From: Akkermansia massiliensis
Lineage (GTDB): Bacteria; Verrucomicrobiota; Verrucomicrobiia; Verrucomicrobiales; Akkermansiaceae
Direction: 5' to 3'
NCBI RefSeq assembly: GCF_018847375.1
Contig: NZ_CP072036.1
Location: 1,798,001-1,862,000 of the forward strand
Length of the DNA stretch: 64,000 nt
Shown: positions 17,685 to 27,749 of the stretch, one piece after another
How the letters are laid out: each line of letters starts with the position of its first letter
How positions within the stretch are numbered: the first letter of the stretch is position 1
The notes under the pieces: generated by a model
What the model saw: only the letters and a program-made list of their open reading frames with translations
What the model was told of the DNA's origin: nothing
Databases searched by the model: none
Made by a program: the position numbers and the translations under genes

Positions 17685-18093
17685 CCGGGGTGTTTAAAGC
17701 AGGTTGAAGGATAATATGCAAGAGTATCAGGAGCAATGAAGGAGATAACCGGCTGCGGTTTCCGGACCGGGAAAAGGCAGAGATAAGCATCCGGCGTTCC
17801 GCCACGTTTTCCCGGCTTTCAGAACATGGGAATCATTATTATTTTTATTAAAAATCTTTCTAAATATTCCTTCATTTCCGTTTTATGTATCTCGTATGCA
17901 TGCATTTTGGCGGATTATAAATCCGGCTGTCGGGAAGGAATAATTTTTTTAATAAATAATAGAAACATTATCAATGGTTAATAAGAATATCAGATTTCAC
18001 GGCCTTTGGATTCCATTGTGATTTTTCCCGTCCTGGATACGATGAAAATCATTTTTTCTCAAAAAATTTGGTTGACGGCGGATTTATAATGCG
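17672..18093. repeat. Family of GGATT-N3-AATCC palindromes
   Basis: Two exact copies are visible: CCGGATT-CCT-AATCCGG (17672-17688) and CGGATT-ATA-AATCCG (17911-17925). A third has one mismatch: CGGATT-TAT-AATGCG (18079-18093). A diverged half-site is at 17504-17516. Spacer length is constant at three bases while its sequence varies, which suggests either protein-binding sites or a small dispersed repeat. Confidence 0.6.
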
Positions 18094-18376
18094 CGGATGG
18101 CCGCATGTAGTTTCAGAGCGTCTGATATTCAATGATTCGTCTGTTTTTTTACGGAAATGTGCGGTTTTGCCGGCGGCACCTTCCAAACAGGGAGTGGGGG
18201 AGGCCGCCTCCTCTGTTCGGTTTCCCGTGCAGGAAAAGCCGGGGGGGACATGCCGGAATCTGTCCGGCACGGTTGTTTCTCCTGCTGGGGACGGGGACGG
18301 ATGACAGCAGCCTGTGACGGTTTCGTTTCCCTCCTCAGCTTGCCTGGGAAGGCCTTTCTGCCCATGGTGCCGGCGC

Positions 18377-20338
18377 ATGAGAATTGATGTGGCAACGGAT
18401 ACGTATGAACCTGACGTGAATGGAGTGGCCCTGACGCTGGAGCGGCTGGTCCGGGGGCTTCGGACGCGGGGGCATCTGGTGCATGTGCTGAGGGCTTCCG
18501 GGAGGGACGGAGCTTCCGTTCCCGGAGAGACGGCCATGCCGTCTCTCTCCCTCCCCATGTATCATGAGGTGAAAATAGGGCTGCCTTCCGCAGAAAGGTT
18601 CCGCTCCAGATGGATGAAGAAGAGGCCGGATGTGGTTTATGTTGCCACGGAAAGCCCCATGGGGGCCTCCGCCGTGAAGGCCGCTCGCGCTCTGGAGATT
18701 CCCGTGGTGATGGGATTCTACACCAATTTTCACCAGTACATGAAGGATTACCATTTCTCCGGGCTGGAAACCGCCGCCGTGAATTACCTGCGCAAGCTCC
18801 ACAACCGGGCAGGGATGACGGTGGTGCCCACGGAGGAGATGCGCCGCGCGCTGGAGGGGCTGGGATTTGAACGCCTCTCCGTAATGGGGCGCGGGGTGGA
18901 TGCCGCCTTGTTTGACCCTGCCAGGAGGGATGCCGGCCTGCGCCAGTCATGGGGCGCCTGGCGGGATGAAGTGGTGTTCGGCGTGGTGGGGCGTCTGGCC
19001 CGAGAGAAGAACCTGGTGACGGCCCTGGGATTGTACACGCGCCTGCAGCGGGAGTTCCCGGCCTGCGGCATGAAGATGGTCGTGGTGGGGGACGGTCCCA
19101 TGATGAGCAGCCTGCGCAGTGAGTTTCCGGACGCCGTGTTTTGCGGAATGCGCAGCGGGGAGGACCTCGCGCGCCATTACGCCGCCATGGACGTGCTGCT
19201 CTTCGCCAGTGAGACGGAGACCTTCGGGAACGTTCTGCTGGAAGGGATGGCCAGCGGCCTGGCTACGGTCAGCTACCGGTACGCCGCTTCTGCGGATGTG
19301 GTGCTGGACGGCATCAACGGCCTTCAGGCGGAGAAGGGGGACGCGGAGGGTTTTTACTCCGCCATGCACCGTCTGCTGGAGGACAGGGGGATGATCCGGA
19401 GACTCGGCGAACAGGCCCGCAGGACCGTGCGCGCCAGAGCGTGGGATTCCATCCATGACAGGTTTGAAGAACTGCTGGCCTCCGTGGCGCGGGAGGAGAA
19501 TGGAACCGGCTACGCCCGCCCCCCGCGGGATGCGGTGCTGGAATGCCGCACGGTCTTTTTGTCAGACCTCCATCTGGGCACGAAGGATTGCAAGGCGGAC
19601 GAATGCCGGAGGTTCCTGAAGCATGTCCGTGCGGAAAAAATAGTTCTGGTAGGGGATATTGTGGACGCCTGGGCCCTCTCCCGCGGCAGCCGCTGGCGCA
19701 GGCGGCATACGCGCCTGATCCGCACCCTGCTGAAAAAGATGGAGCAGGAGGATGTGGAAGTGCTGTACCTGCGCGGGAACCACGACGATATTCTGGAAAA
19801 ATTCCTTCCCTTTCATCTGGGCGGCCTGAAAATGGCCAGGGAGTGCGTGCACCGGGCGGCGGACGGCAGGCGTTACCTGTGCGTGCACGGAGACGGTTTT
19901 GACGCCATCTCCACCAACCACCGGTGGCTGGCGATGCTCGGCTCCCTGGGCTACGACGTTCTGCTGACGGTCAACCGGCTTTACAATAAATACCGCGCCT
20001 GGCGGGGCAGGGAATATTATTCCGTCTCCTGCGCCATCAAGAGCCGCGTGAAATCCGCCGTCAATTTCATTGGGAAATATGAGGAGCAGCTCCAGAATCT
20101 GGCGGTGAAAAGGCAGTGTGACGGTATCATTGCCGGGCATGTGCATCATCCGGCGGATACCATGGTGGGGGAGGTGCGGTACCTGAATTGCGGGGACTGG
20201 GTGGAAACCATGAGCGCGGTGGTGGAATACGGGGACGGCCGCATGGAAACGCTGCTTTACAAGGATTTCATGAAACGCCTGGCTTACGGCAAATGCGGAA
20301 CCAGAGCGGAAGCTTCCTCCTGCAAGGAAGCTTCGTGA
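18377..20338 (+). CDS. Fusion of GT4 glycosyltransferase and LpxH-like metallophosphoesterase
   Basis: 653 residues from the ATG at 18377 (MRIDVATDTYEPDVNGVA). The upstream open part has no similarity. Residues 1-380 are a GT-B GT4 glycosyltransferase of the lipid mannosyl/glucuronosyl type: N-terminal TYEPDVNGVA loop, FYTNFHQYMKDY, VVGRLAREKNL, and the nucleotide-sugar site ETFGNVLLEGMASGL. From about 390 a calcineurin-like phosphoesterase follows with all metal motifs: SDLHLG, GDIVDAW, RGNHDD, HGDGFD and GHVHHP. That domain most resembles UDP-2,3-diacylglucosamine hydrolase LpxH. Domains of these types are normally separate proteins. The fusion suggests linked steps on one lipid or glycolipid. 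There is no membrane helix, so it is probably peripheral. Confidence 0.88.
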   Translation: MRIDVATDTYEPDVNGVALTLERLVRGLRTRGHLVHVLRASGRDGASVPGETAMPSLSLPMYHEVKIGLPSAERFRSRWMKKRPDVVYVATESPMGASAVKAARALEIPVVMGFYTNFHQYMKDYHFSGLETAAVNYLRKLHNRAGMTVVPTEEMRRALEGLGFERLSVMGRGVDAALFDPARRDAGLRQSWGAWRDEVVFGVVGRLAREKNLVTALGLYTRLQREFPACGMKMVVVGDGPMMSSLRSEFPDAVFCGMRSGEDLARHYAAMDVLLFASETETFGNVLLEGMASGLATVSYRYAASADVVLDGINGLQAEKGDAEGFYSAMHRLLEDRGMIRRLGEQARRTVRARAWDSIHDRFEELLASVAREENGTGYARPPRDAVLECRTVFLSDLHLGTKDCKADECRRFLKHVRAEKIVLVGDIVDAWALSRGSRWRRRHTRLIRTLLKKMEQEDVEVLYLRGNHDDILEKFLPFHLGGLKMARECVHRAADGRRYLCVHGDGFDAISTNHRWLAMLGSLGYDVLLTVNRLYNKYRAWRGREYYSVSCAIKSRVKSAVNFIGKYEEQLQNLAVKRQCDGIIAGHVHHPADTMVGEVRYLNCGDWVETMSAVVEYGDGRMETLLYKDFMKRLAYGKCGTRAEASSCKEAS

Positions 20339-20367
20339 CGGGCGCCGGGGATAGGCTGTCCGGGGGG

Positions 20368-20427
20368 TGTGGGACAAAATGGCCGCGTGTGACATTTTGT
20401 CTCTTTTTGGTGTGACAATATGTCCCA
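20368..20427. promoter_or_regulatory. Inverted and direct repeats upstream of dnaK, candidate regulator sites
   Basis: GACAAAATG (20373-20381) and CATTTTGTC (20393-20401) form a perfect 9-bp inverted repeat. GACA-ATA-TGTC (20414-20424) is a second, compact palindrome. TGTGACA occurs directly repeated at 20388 and 20411, with TGTGGGACA at 20368. They lie 100-160 bases upstream of the sigma-54-like site, the usual location of enhancer-binding-protein sites. No CIRCE element (TTAGCACTC-N9-GAGTGCTAA) is present. Confidence 0.5.
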
Positions 20428-20467
20428 TTGCTGCTCGGCAGGAAAAAGAGCGGTCGAAATGATGCGA

Positions 20468-20476
20468 TGTTATAAT
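20468..20476 (+). promoter_or_regulatory. Extended -10 promoter element upstream of dnaK
   Basis: TG-T-TATAAT is an exact extended -10 element for the housekeeping sigma factor, about 166 bases before the dnaK start. No good -35 is seen, as is tolerated with extended -10 sites. Confidence 0.5.
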
Positions 20477-20526
20477 ACGATGAATTTATGCTGTTTATGT
20501 TTATTTTTCAACAGGGCTTACAAGGC

Positions 20527-20542
20527 TGGCATGCCATTTGCA
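20527..20542 (+). promoter_or_regulatory. Sigma-54-like -24/-12 promoter upstream of dnaK
   Basis: TGGCATGCCATTTGCA matches the consensus TGGCACG-N4-TTGCW except for one base. The invariant GG (20528-20529) and GC (20540-20541) have the required 12-base spacing. It lies about 100 bases before the dnaK ATG. A sigma-54 factor is not encoded in this window, so this rests on sequence match only. Confidence 0.45.
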
Positions 20543-20641
20543 GAAAGAGAGGCAAGAACATGAGTTTGCCTGCATGACACTTCAGGTCATGGGGAAATCA
20601 AATCTCAACGAAATCCATTTAAAACAATCTAAGATAACGAT

Positions 20642-22570
20642 ATGGCTAAAATATTAGGAATCGACTTGGGCACGACCAACTCGTGCATGGCTGTGATGGA
20701 AGGCGGTCAGGGTACCGTACTTGAAAACAGCGAAGGTGCGCGCACCACTCCCTCCATTGTTGCCTTCACCAAGAGCGGTGAACGCCTCGTGGGGCAGGCC
20801 GCCAAACGTCAGGCGGTGACCAATCCGAAAAACACCGTGTTTTCCTCCAAGCGCCTCATCGGCCGCAAGTACAGCGAGCTGACGGAAGAAGATAAGAAGG
20901 TGCCTTATGAAATTGTGGAGGCCCCCAACGGGGACGCCTATATCCGCGTGGACGTAGGCGGGGAAAAGAAGACTTTTTCTCCCCAGGAAATCGCCTCCAT
21001 GGTCCTGGCCAAGCTGAAGGCCGACGCGGAATCCAAGCTGGGTGAGACGATCACGGAAGCCGTGATTACCGTTCCCGCCTATTTCAATGACGCCCAGCGC
21101 AACGCGACCAAGGCCGCCGGTGAAATCGCCGGCTTGAAGGTGCGCCGCATCATCAATGAACCGACGGCTGCTGCCCTGGCTTACGGCCTGGACAAGAAGT
21201 CCAATGAAAACATTGCCGTGTACGACCTCGGCGGCGGCACCTTCGATATTTCCGTGCTGGAAATCGGTGACGGCGTGTTTGAAGTGAAGGCTTCCGACGG
21301 CGACACCCACCTGGGCGGCGACGACTGGGACAACGCGATCATCACCTGGATCATGGACGAGTTCAAGAAGGACTCCGGCATGGATCTTTCCAACCAGCCG
21401 GACGCCATCCAGCGCATCAAGGAAGAAGCTGAAAAGGCCAAGATCGCCCTTTCCTCCACCCAGAGCTATGACATCAGCCTGCCGTTCATCACGGCGGACG
21501 CTTCCGGACCCAAGCACATCCAGCTGACGCTGAGCCGTCCCAAGCTGGAACAGCTCACGGAAGACCTGCTGGACCGTACCCGCAAGCCCGTGCTGGACTG
21601 CATCGCCGCCTCCGGCCTGAAGACCGGGGACATTGACGAACTGGTGCTGGTGGGCGGCATGACCCGCATGCCCGCCGTGCAGGAAATGGCCCATACGCTG
21701 GCCGGCAAGGAACCCCACAAGGGCGTGAACCCGGATGAAGTGGTGGCCGTAGGCGCCGCTATCCAGGGCGGCGTGCTCCAGGGGGACGTCAACGACGTGC
21801 TTCTGCTGGACGTGACCCCGCTGACCCTGTCCATTGAAACGATGGGCGGCATCGCTACGCCGATGATCGAGCGCAACACGACCATTCCGGTGCGCAAGAG
21901 CCAGGTGTTCTCCACCGCCGCGGACAACCAGCCCGCCGTGGACATCCGCATCTGCCAGGGTGAACGCAAAATGTTTGAGGACAACAAGCTTCTCGGCAAC
22001 TTCAAGCTGGACGGCATCTCCGCCGCTCCGCGCGGCGTGCCGCAGATTGAAGTGACCTTTGACATTGACGCCAACGGCATTCTGCACGTCTCCGCCAAGG
22101 ACAAGGGCACCGGCAAGGAACAGAAGATTTCCATCCAGGGCTCCAGCGGCCTTTCCAAGGATGAAATCGAACGCGCCAAGCGTGATGCAGAAGCCCATGC
22201 GGAAGAAGACAAGAAGCGCGCCGAGGAAATTGACACCGTCAACCAGGCGGACTCCCTCTGCTTCTCCGTGGAACGCCAGCTCAAGGACATGGGGGACAAG
22301 ATTCCCGCAGACCTCAAGCGCGAGATCGAAGACAAGGTGATGCACCTCAAGGAAGCCATCTCCAAAAAGGAATACACCGCGATCAAGGCCGGGAAGGAAG
22401 ACCTGGAATCCCGTCTGGAAGCCCTTTACAAGGCAGCGGAAGCCGCCCAGCAGTCCGCCGGTGCAGCCGGCCCCATGCCGGGAGCCGCTCCGGAGGAAGA
22501 AGCTTCCGACGGCCCCCGCAAGGCGAAAGGCCGCGTGGTGGACGCCGAAATCGTCGACGACGACAAATAA
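20642..22570 (+). CDS. dnaK: Hsp70 chaperone DnaK
   Basis: 642 residues, full length. DnaK binds exposed hydrophobic segments of client proteins in an ATP-driven cycle with DnaJ and GrpE. The actin-like ATPase domain (1-385) starts [13 protein letters not shown] and has [15 protein letters not shown] and [15 protein letters not shown]. The substrate-binding beta domain (about 395-505, [17 protein letters not shown] segment) and alpha lid follow, ending in the usual acidic tail [11 protein letters not shown]. The leader before ATG is A-rich with no Shine-Dalgarno match. It is followed by groES and groEL, an unusual linkage of the two chaperone systems. Confidence 0.98.
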   Translation: MAKILGIDLGTTNSCMAVMEGGQGTVLENSEGARTTPSIVAFTKSGERLVGQAAKRQAVTNPKNTVFSSKRLIGRKYSELTEEDKKVPYEIVEAPNGDAYIRVDVGGEKKTFSPQEIASMVLAKLKADAESKLGETITEAVITVPAYFNDAQRNATKAAGEIAGLKVRRIINEPTAAALAYGLDKKSNENIAVYDLGGGTFDISVLEIGDGVFEVKASDGDTHLGGDDWDNAIITWIMDEFKKDSGMDLSNQPDAIQRIKEEAEKAKIALSSTQSYDISLPFITADASGPKHIQLTLSRPKLEQLTEDLLDRTRKPVLDCIAASGLKTGDIDELVLVGGMTRMPAVQEMAHTLAGKEPHKGVNPDEVVAVGAAIQGGVLQGDVNDVLLLDVTPLTLSIETMGGIATPMIERNTTIPVRKSQVFSTAADNQPAVDIRICQGERKMFEDNKLLGNFKLDGISAAPRGVPQIEVTFDIDANGILHVSAKDKGTGKEQKISIQGSSGLSKDEIERAKRDAEAHAEEDKKRAEEIDTVNQADSLCFSVERQLKDMGDKIPADLKREIEDKVMHLKEAISKKEYTAIKAGKEDLESRLEALYKAAEAAQQSAGAAGPMPGAAPEEEASDGPRKAKGRVVDAEIVDDDK

Positions 22571-22581
22571 GCAACCCCTTC

Positions 22582-22614
22582 CCGCCGGAGGGGGAGCAAC
22601 TTCCCCTCCGGCGG
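22582..22614. other. Hairpin in the dnaK-groES gap
   Basis: CCGCCGGAGGGG pairs with CCCCTCCGGCGG around a short loop, with one bulge. No T-run follows, so it is more likely an RNA-stability or processing hairpin, or a weak attenuator, than a full terminator. Confidence 0.6.
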
Positions 22615-22662
22615 AACATTACATCCATATATTCATCTATAACAACACAAAAACAACATACT

Positions 22663-22953
22663 ATGGCAAACATCAAACCCCTAGGACAACGTGTGCTGGT
22701 CAAGCGCATTGAAGCTGAAACCAAGACGGCCGGCGGCCTGTTCCTGCCGGACACCGCCAAGGAAAAACCCCAGGAAGCCGAAGTGATCTCCGTAGGCACC
22801 GGCGGCCGCGATGACAAGGGCGCCTTGATTGAATTCACCGTGAAGCCGGGCGACCACGTTCTTATTTCCAAGTACGGCGGCACGGAAATCAAGCTGGACG
22901 GAGAAGACTACCTCATCCTGTCTGAAAACGACATTCTGGCCATCATTGGCTAA
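22663..22953 (+). CDS. groES: Co-chaperonin GroES
   Basis: 96 residues, the family length. GroES caps the GroEL ring during folding. The fold start [16 protein letters not shown], the mobile loop [10 protein letters not shown] that docks GroEL, and the roof/terminal segment [16 protein letters not shown] are all present. It begins 92 bases after dnaK and ends 47 bases before groEL. The leader is AT-rich with no Shine-Dalgarno match. Confidence 0.98.
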   Translation: MANIKPLGQRVLVKRIEAETKTAGGLFLPDTAKEKPQEAEVISVGTGGRDDKGALIEFTVKPGDHVLISKYGGTEIKLDGEDYLILSENDILAIIG

Positions 22954-22991
22954 ATCACACGACACACTCACTCAACATCATTTTAAAATAA

Positions 22992-24653
<1,662 letters not shown>

Positions 24654-24691
24654 GCCCCCGTCCGTTTCTGCGAGACACGGCAATCGACTTC

Positions 24692-24724
24692 AAGGCTCCC
24701 CGGTTTTCCGGGGGGCCTTTTTGT
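24692..24724 (+). terminator. Terminator after groEL
   Basis: AAGGCTCCCCGG (24692-24703), a TTTT loop, then CCGGGGGGCCTT (24708-24719) form a 12-bp stem with one G-T pair, followed by a T-run. Confidence 0.93.
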
Positions 24725-24975
24725 TTTGTATGGAAGGCGGCAGCCGCCACTCCGCGGGAAGGGATTTCAGGAAAATGAGCCGTGGCTGCCGGAGAACCGG
24801 AGGAAAACCAGGCTCCGGAAGTACCCGGAAGAAACGGAAGATTTCACGGGAAGCAGGTGTAGCGCTATGGTTTTCATTGAAAATCATATTGTTGCATCAA
24901 TGTGACGGAATGTTCACGTTTTAAAACGGGCGTGCGGAAGCGGCCTCCTGTAATAGAGGGCCGTTTATTACGCTT
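24725..24975. other. Intergenic region before the phosphate transporter
   Basis: No gene is supportable. Near 24898-24920 a TGTGAC...GTTCAC partial dyad precedes the transporter gene and could be an operator; the match to a Pho box is poor. Confidence 0.4.
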
Positions 24976-27207
24976 ATGGACCCAATCTATTACTTCATCA
25001 TAGGGCTGATTCTGGTGCTCTCCTGCTTTGACCTCGTCGTCGGGGTCTCCAATGACGCCGCCAACTTCCTGAACTCCGCCGTCGGTTCCAAGGCCGCGCC
25101 GCGCAGGACGATCATACTGGTGGCCGCCCTGGGCATCATCATCGGCTCCCTGTTCTCCAGCGGCATGATGGAAATCGCCAGAAGCGGCGTATTCATGCCG
25201 GCCCAGTTCACCTTCCATGACATCATGCTGATATTCCTGGCGGTGATGCTGACGGACGTGATTCTGCTGGACGTCTTCAACACCTTCGGTCTTCCCACCT
25301 CCACCACGGTCTCCATCGTCTTTGAACTGCTGGGCGGCGCCGTGGCGGTTGCCCTGTTCAAAATCTGGTCCGCAGAGCCGGGCGCAGCGCAGGAACTGTC
25401 CAGCTACATCAACTCCTCCAAGGCGCTGGCGATCATCTCCGGCATCTTCTCCTCCGTCTTCGTCGCCTTCATTTGCGGGATAACGGTCATGTGGATTTCC
25501 CGCCTCATCTTCTCCTTCAACTACAAAAAATCATTCAAATACCTGGGGGCCGTCTGGTGCGGCTTGGCCCTGACGGCCATCACCTACTTCGCCATCTTCA
25601 AGGGGCTGAAAGGCAGTACGCTGGTCACCAAGGACATGATCCGCCACCTGGACGCTCACATCTGGCTGTACGTATGCTGCAGCCTGGTATTCTGGACCGT
25701 CCTGATGGCCGTTCTCCAGAACATTTGCAAAATCAACATCCTGAAAATATCCGTCCTGGCGGGCACCATGGCCCTGGCGCTCTCCTTTGCCGGAAACGAC
25801 CTGGTCAACTTCATCGGCGTTTTCATGGCGGGGCAGTCCTCCATGGAGATAGCGTCCGCCGCTGCGGCGCAGGGCGCGGACCTTTCCACCCTCACCATGG
25901 GCGGCCTCATGGTCCCCGTCACGGCGGACTGGCGCTACCTGCTGAGCGCGGGCGTCATCATGGTGCTGGCCCTCATGTTCTCCAAAAAGGCGCAGACCGT
26001 CACGGATACGGAGGTCAACCTGGCGAGGCAGGGCGGGGGCGTGGAGCGGTTCGGCTCCGTCCCCCCGGCCCGCATGGCCGTGCGCTATGCGTTGAACGCC
26101 TCCCGCGCGGTGGAAAAAATCATGCCCGCCTGCGTGGGAAGATTCATTGAAAAACGTTTCCAGCCCGTGCCGGACGGCCCGGATAACGGGGCCTCCTTTG
26201 ACCTGATCCGCGCTTCCGTGAATTTGACGGTCGCCGCCCTGCTGATCTCCCTGGCTACGTCCCTCCGGCTTCCTCTTTCCACCACGTATGTGACGTTCAT
26301 GGTGGCGATGGGTTCCTCCCTGGCGGACAAAGCCTGGGGGCGGGACAGCGCCGTGTACCGCATCACGGGGGTGATTACGGTAATTTCCGGGTGGTTCTTT
26401 ACGGCCTTTGCCGCATTCACCATGTGCTGCATGGTGGCGGCGTGCATCGTTTACGGAGGCCTGTTCGGCATTGTCGCCATGTGTGCCCTGGCAGCCTTCC
26501 TGCTGCTGAAAAGCTCTAGGCTCCATAAAAAAAGAACCCAGGCCGCGGCGCTGGCGAAGGTGGCCAATTACCGGGATCCGGCCTGCGCCGCCCGCTACAA
26601 TGAAGAAATCATTGAGCTGATGAAACGCATGGCGGAAATCTATGAAATGAACCTGGAAGCCCTGAACGTGGAGGACCGGAAGCGGCTGAAAAAGCTCCGG
26701 AAGGAAGCTCGCGGCATCCGCCGCTCCCTGAGCGACCGGATGGCGATGGAAGTCATGCCCGTCGTCCGGGAACTCCCGGATGAAGAGGCGGACCGCGGCA
26801 AGCGCTACGTGCAGATGGTGGAATACGCCACCTCCGTCTTTGAATCCCTCTCCAACATCACCACGGCCAGCCATGCCTACATAGACAACAATCATGAAGG
26901 GCTGGACATGGACAGGATAGAGCACTTGAGGGGGATGAACAACCGCGTTTCCTCCCTGTACCCCCGTTTCCGGGAAATGATGGAAAGCAACGACTATGCC
27001 GGGCTGGACCAATGCCTGGCCGGCATGGACGCGCTGGATGAGGAATTTGCAGAGGCGGTCAAGCAGCAGATCATCCTGCGGGCGGAGGACGTATCCGACA
27101 TGCGGCGGGCGCTCCTCTACCTCAACCTCCTTAATGAAACCCGCACGATGATCCGCAAGGTTCTTCTTTTGGCGAAAATTCAGCGGAAATTTGTTCTTGG
27201 CTGGTAA
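24976..27207 (+). CDS. PiT-family inorganic phosphate transporter with C-terminal cytoplasmic extension
   Basis: 743 residues, against about 500 for typical PitA. These are low-affinity phosphate/cation symporters of the inner membrane. The duplicated family motif is seen as SNDAANFLNSAVGSK (first half) and FAGNDLVNFIGVFMAG (second half), with GLPTSTTVSIV and LPLSTTYVTFMVAMGSSLAD as paired substrate loops. About 10-12 hydrophobic segments cover residues 5-510. From about 520 on, the protein is soluble, charged and helical (KRMAEIYEMNLEAL, YATSVFESLSNITTASHAYI), resembling a PhoU-like regulatory bundle. It follows the chaperone operon but is separated by a terminator. Confidence 0.9.
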   Translation: MDPIYYFIIGLILVLSCFDLVVGVSNDAANFLNSAVGSKAAPRRTIILVAALGIIIGSLFSSGMMEIARSGVFMPAQFTFHDIMLIFLAVMLTDVILLDVFNTFGLPTSTTVSIVFELLGGAVAVALFKIWSAEPGAAQELSSYINSSKALAIISGIFSSVFVAFICGITVMWISRLIFSFNYKKSFKYLGAVWCGLALTAITYFAIFKGLKGSTLVTKDMIRHLDAHIWLYVCCSLVFWTVLMAVLQNICKINILKISVLAGTMALALSFAGNDLVNFIGVFMAGQSSMEIASAAAAQGADLSTLTMGGLMVPVTADWRYLLSAGVIMVLALMFSKKAQTVTDTEVNLARQGGGVERFGSVPPARMAVRYALNASRAVEKIMPACVGRFIEKRFQPVPDGPDNGASFDLIRASVNLTVAALLISLATSLRLPLSTTYVTFMVAMGSSLADKAWGRDSAVYRITGVITVISGWFFTAFAAFTMCCMVAACIVYGGLFGIVAMCALAAFLLLKSSRLHKKRTQAAALAKVANYRDPACAARYNEEIIELMKRMAEIYEMNLEALNVEDRKRLKKLRKEARGIRRSLSDRMAMEVMPVVRELPDEEADRGKRYVQMVEYATSVFESLSNITTASHAYIDNNHEGLDMDRIEHLRGMNNRVSSLYPRFREMMESNDYAGLDQCLAGMDALDEEFAEAVKQQIILRAEDVSDMRRALLYLNLLNETRTMIRKVLLLAKIQRKFVLGW

Positions 27208-27223
27208 AGGCCTGTAATTCACG

Positions 27224-27255
27224 GCTGCGCCGGAGGCGGCTGCTTCCGGCGCAGC
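27224..27255 (+). terminator. Hairpin after the phosphate transporter
   Basis: GCTGCGCCGGA (27224-27234) pairs exactly with TCCGGCGCAGC (27245-27255). It has no clear T-run. Confidence 0.6.
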
Positions 27256-27422
27256 GGAAGAGGGAGCGGCATTTTCTTATCCGGAAATTCTCCCGGAATA
27301 CCCGGGAAGCGGGAATGGGGGAAATTTATTTTCCGGAAAGCGAAAGCCTCCGGAATGCTCGTCTTTTTAAAGTGTAAAGAAAAACCGCAAGCATTGAGGA
27401 ACAATTGCTTGCGGTATAAAAG

Positions 27423-27496
27423 TGGTACGGGCGATGGGAATCGAACCCACGTCTCAAGCTTGGGAAGCTCGCGTCCTACCATTGAACGACGCCCGC
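27423..27496 (-). tRNA. tRNA-Gly (anticodon CCC)
   Basis: On the minus strand a complete cloverleaf reads 5' GCGGGCG ... CGCCCGT 3' with encoded CCA. The anticodon loop TTCCCAA within the CGAGC/GCTTG stem gives anticodon CCC. The T-arm GTGGG-TTCGATT-CCCAT is canonical. The discriminator base appears to be A and the first pair G-U, unlike the U73 of most bacterial tRNA-Gly. Confidence 0.93.
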
Positions 27497-27599
27497 ATGA
27501 AATGCGGATGCCTATTTAGCGGCAGAAGGCAGGTATGTCAAGACCACAGAAAAATCGTGTCTTCTTTTTTGATATTTTAACACAGAAATGAAAAAAAAC

Positions 27600-27628
27600 T
27601 TGTCTTACCCCCGAGGCTTGAACATAAT
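27600..27628 (+). promoter_or_regulatory. Promoter of tRNA-Gly (TCC)
   Basis: TTGTCT (27600-27605) and CATAAT (27623-27628) are separated by exactly 17 bases. The -10 lies 11 bases before the mature tRNA start. Confidence 0.6.
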
Positions 27629-27639
27629 GCCTCTGTTGT

Positions 27640-27713
27640 GCGGGTATAGCTTAATGGTAAAGCTCCAGCCTTCCAAGCTGATCACACGGGTTCGATTCCC
27701 GTTACCCGCTCCA
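27640..27713 (+). tRNA. tRNA-Gly (anticodon TCC)
   Basis: The cloverleaf begins GCGGGTA and ends TACCCGC-T-CCA with encoded CCA. The loop CTTCCAA within CCAGC/GCTGA-like arms gives anticodon TCC. The T-arm ACGGG-TTCGATT-CCCGT is canonical. It is divergent from the tRNA-Gly(CCC) gene and lies 36 bases before the exopolysaccharide cluster. Confidence 0.95.
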
Positions 27714-27749
27714 TTTTTTCATTAAATTCACCTGCTAGATACTTCCTTT

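Larger units (their letters stand above)
17459..18376. other. 918-base non-coding stretch
   Basis: No supportable gene; frames here are short and lack coding character. The stretch contains the GGATT-N3-AATCC palindromes and a long-range inverted repeat CCGGGAAAA (17767-17775) / TTTTCCCGG (17807-17815) that could fold a structured transcript. It must also hold the promoter of the GT4-phosphoesterase gene. Confidence 0.6.

Noticed and set aside
20339..20641. CIRCE/HrcA operator before dnaK or groES
   Set aside because: No TTAGCACTC-N9-GAGTGCTAA or near match is present; the inverted repeats there have a different sequence.
20654..22345. Long minus-strand open frame opposite dnaK
   Set aside because: It is fully antisense to a certain dnaK gene, with composition set by the opposite strand's codon bias. 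The same applies to 22983-24683 opposite groEL and 25531-27222 opposite the phosphate transporter.
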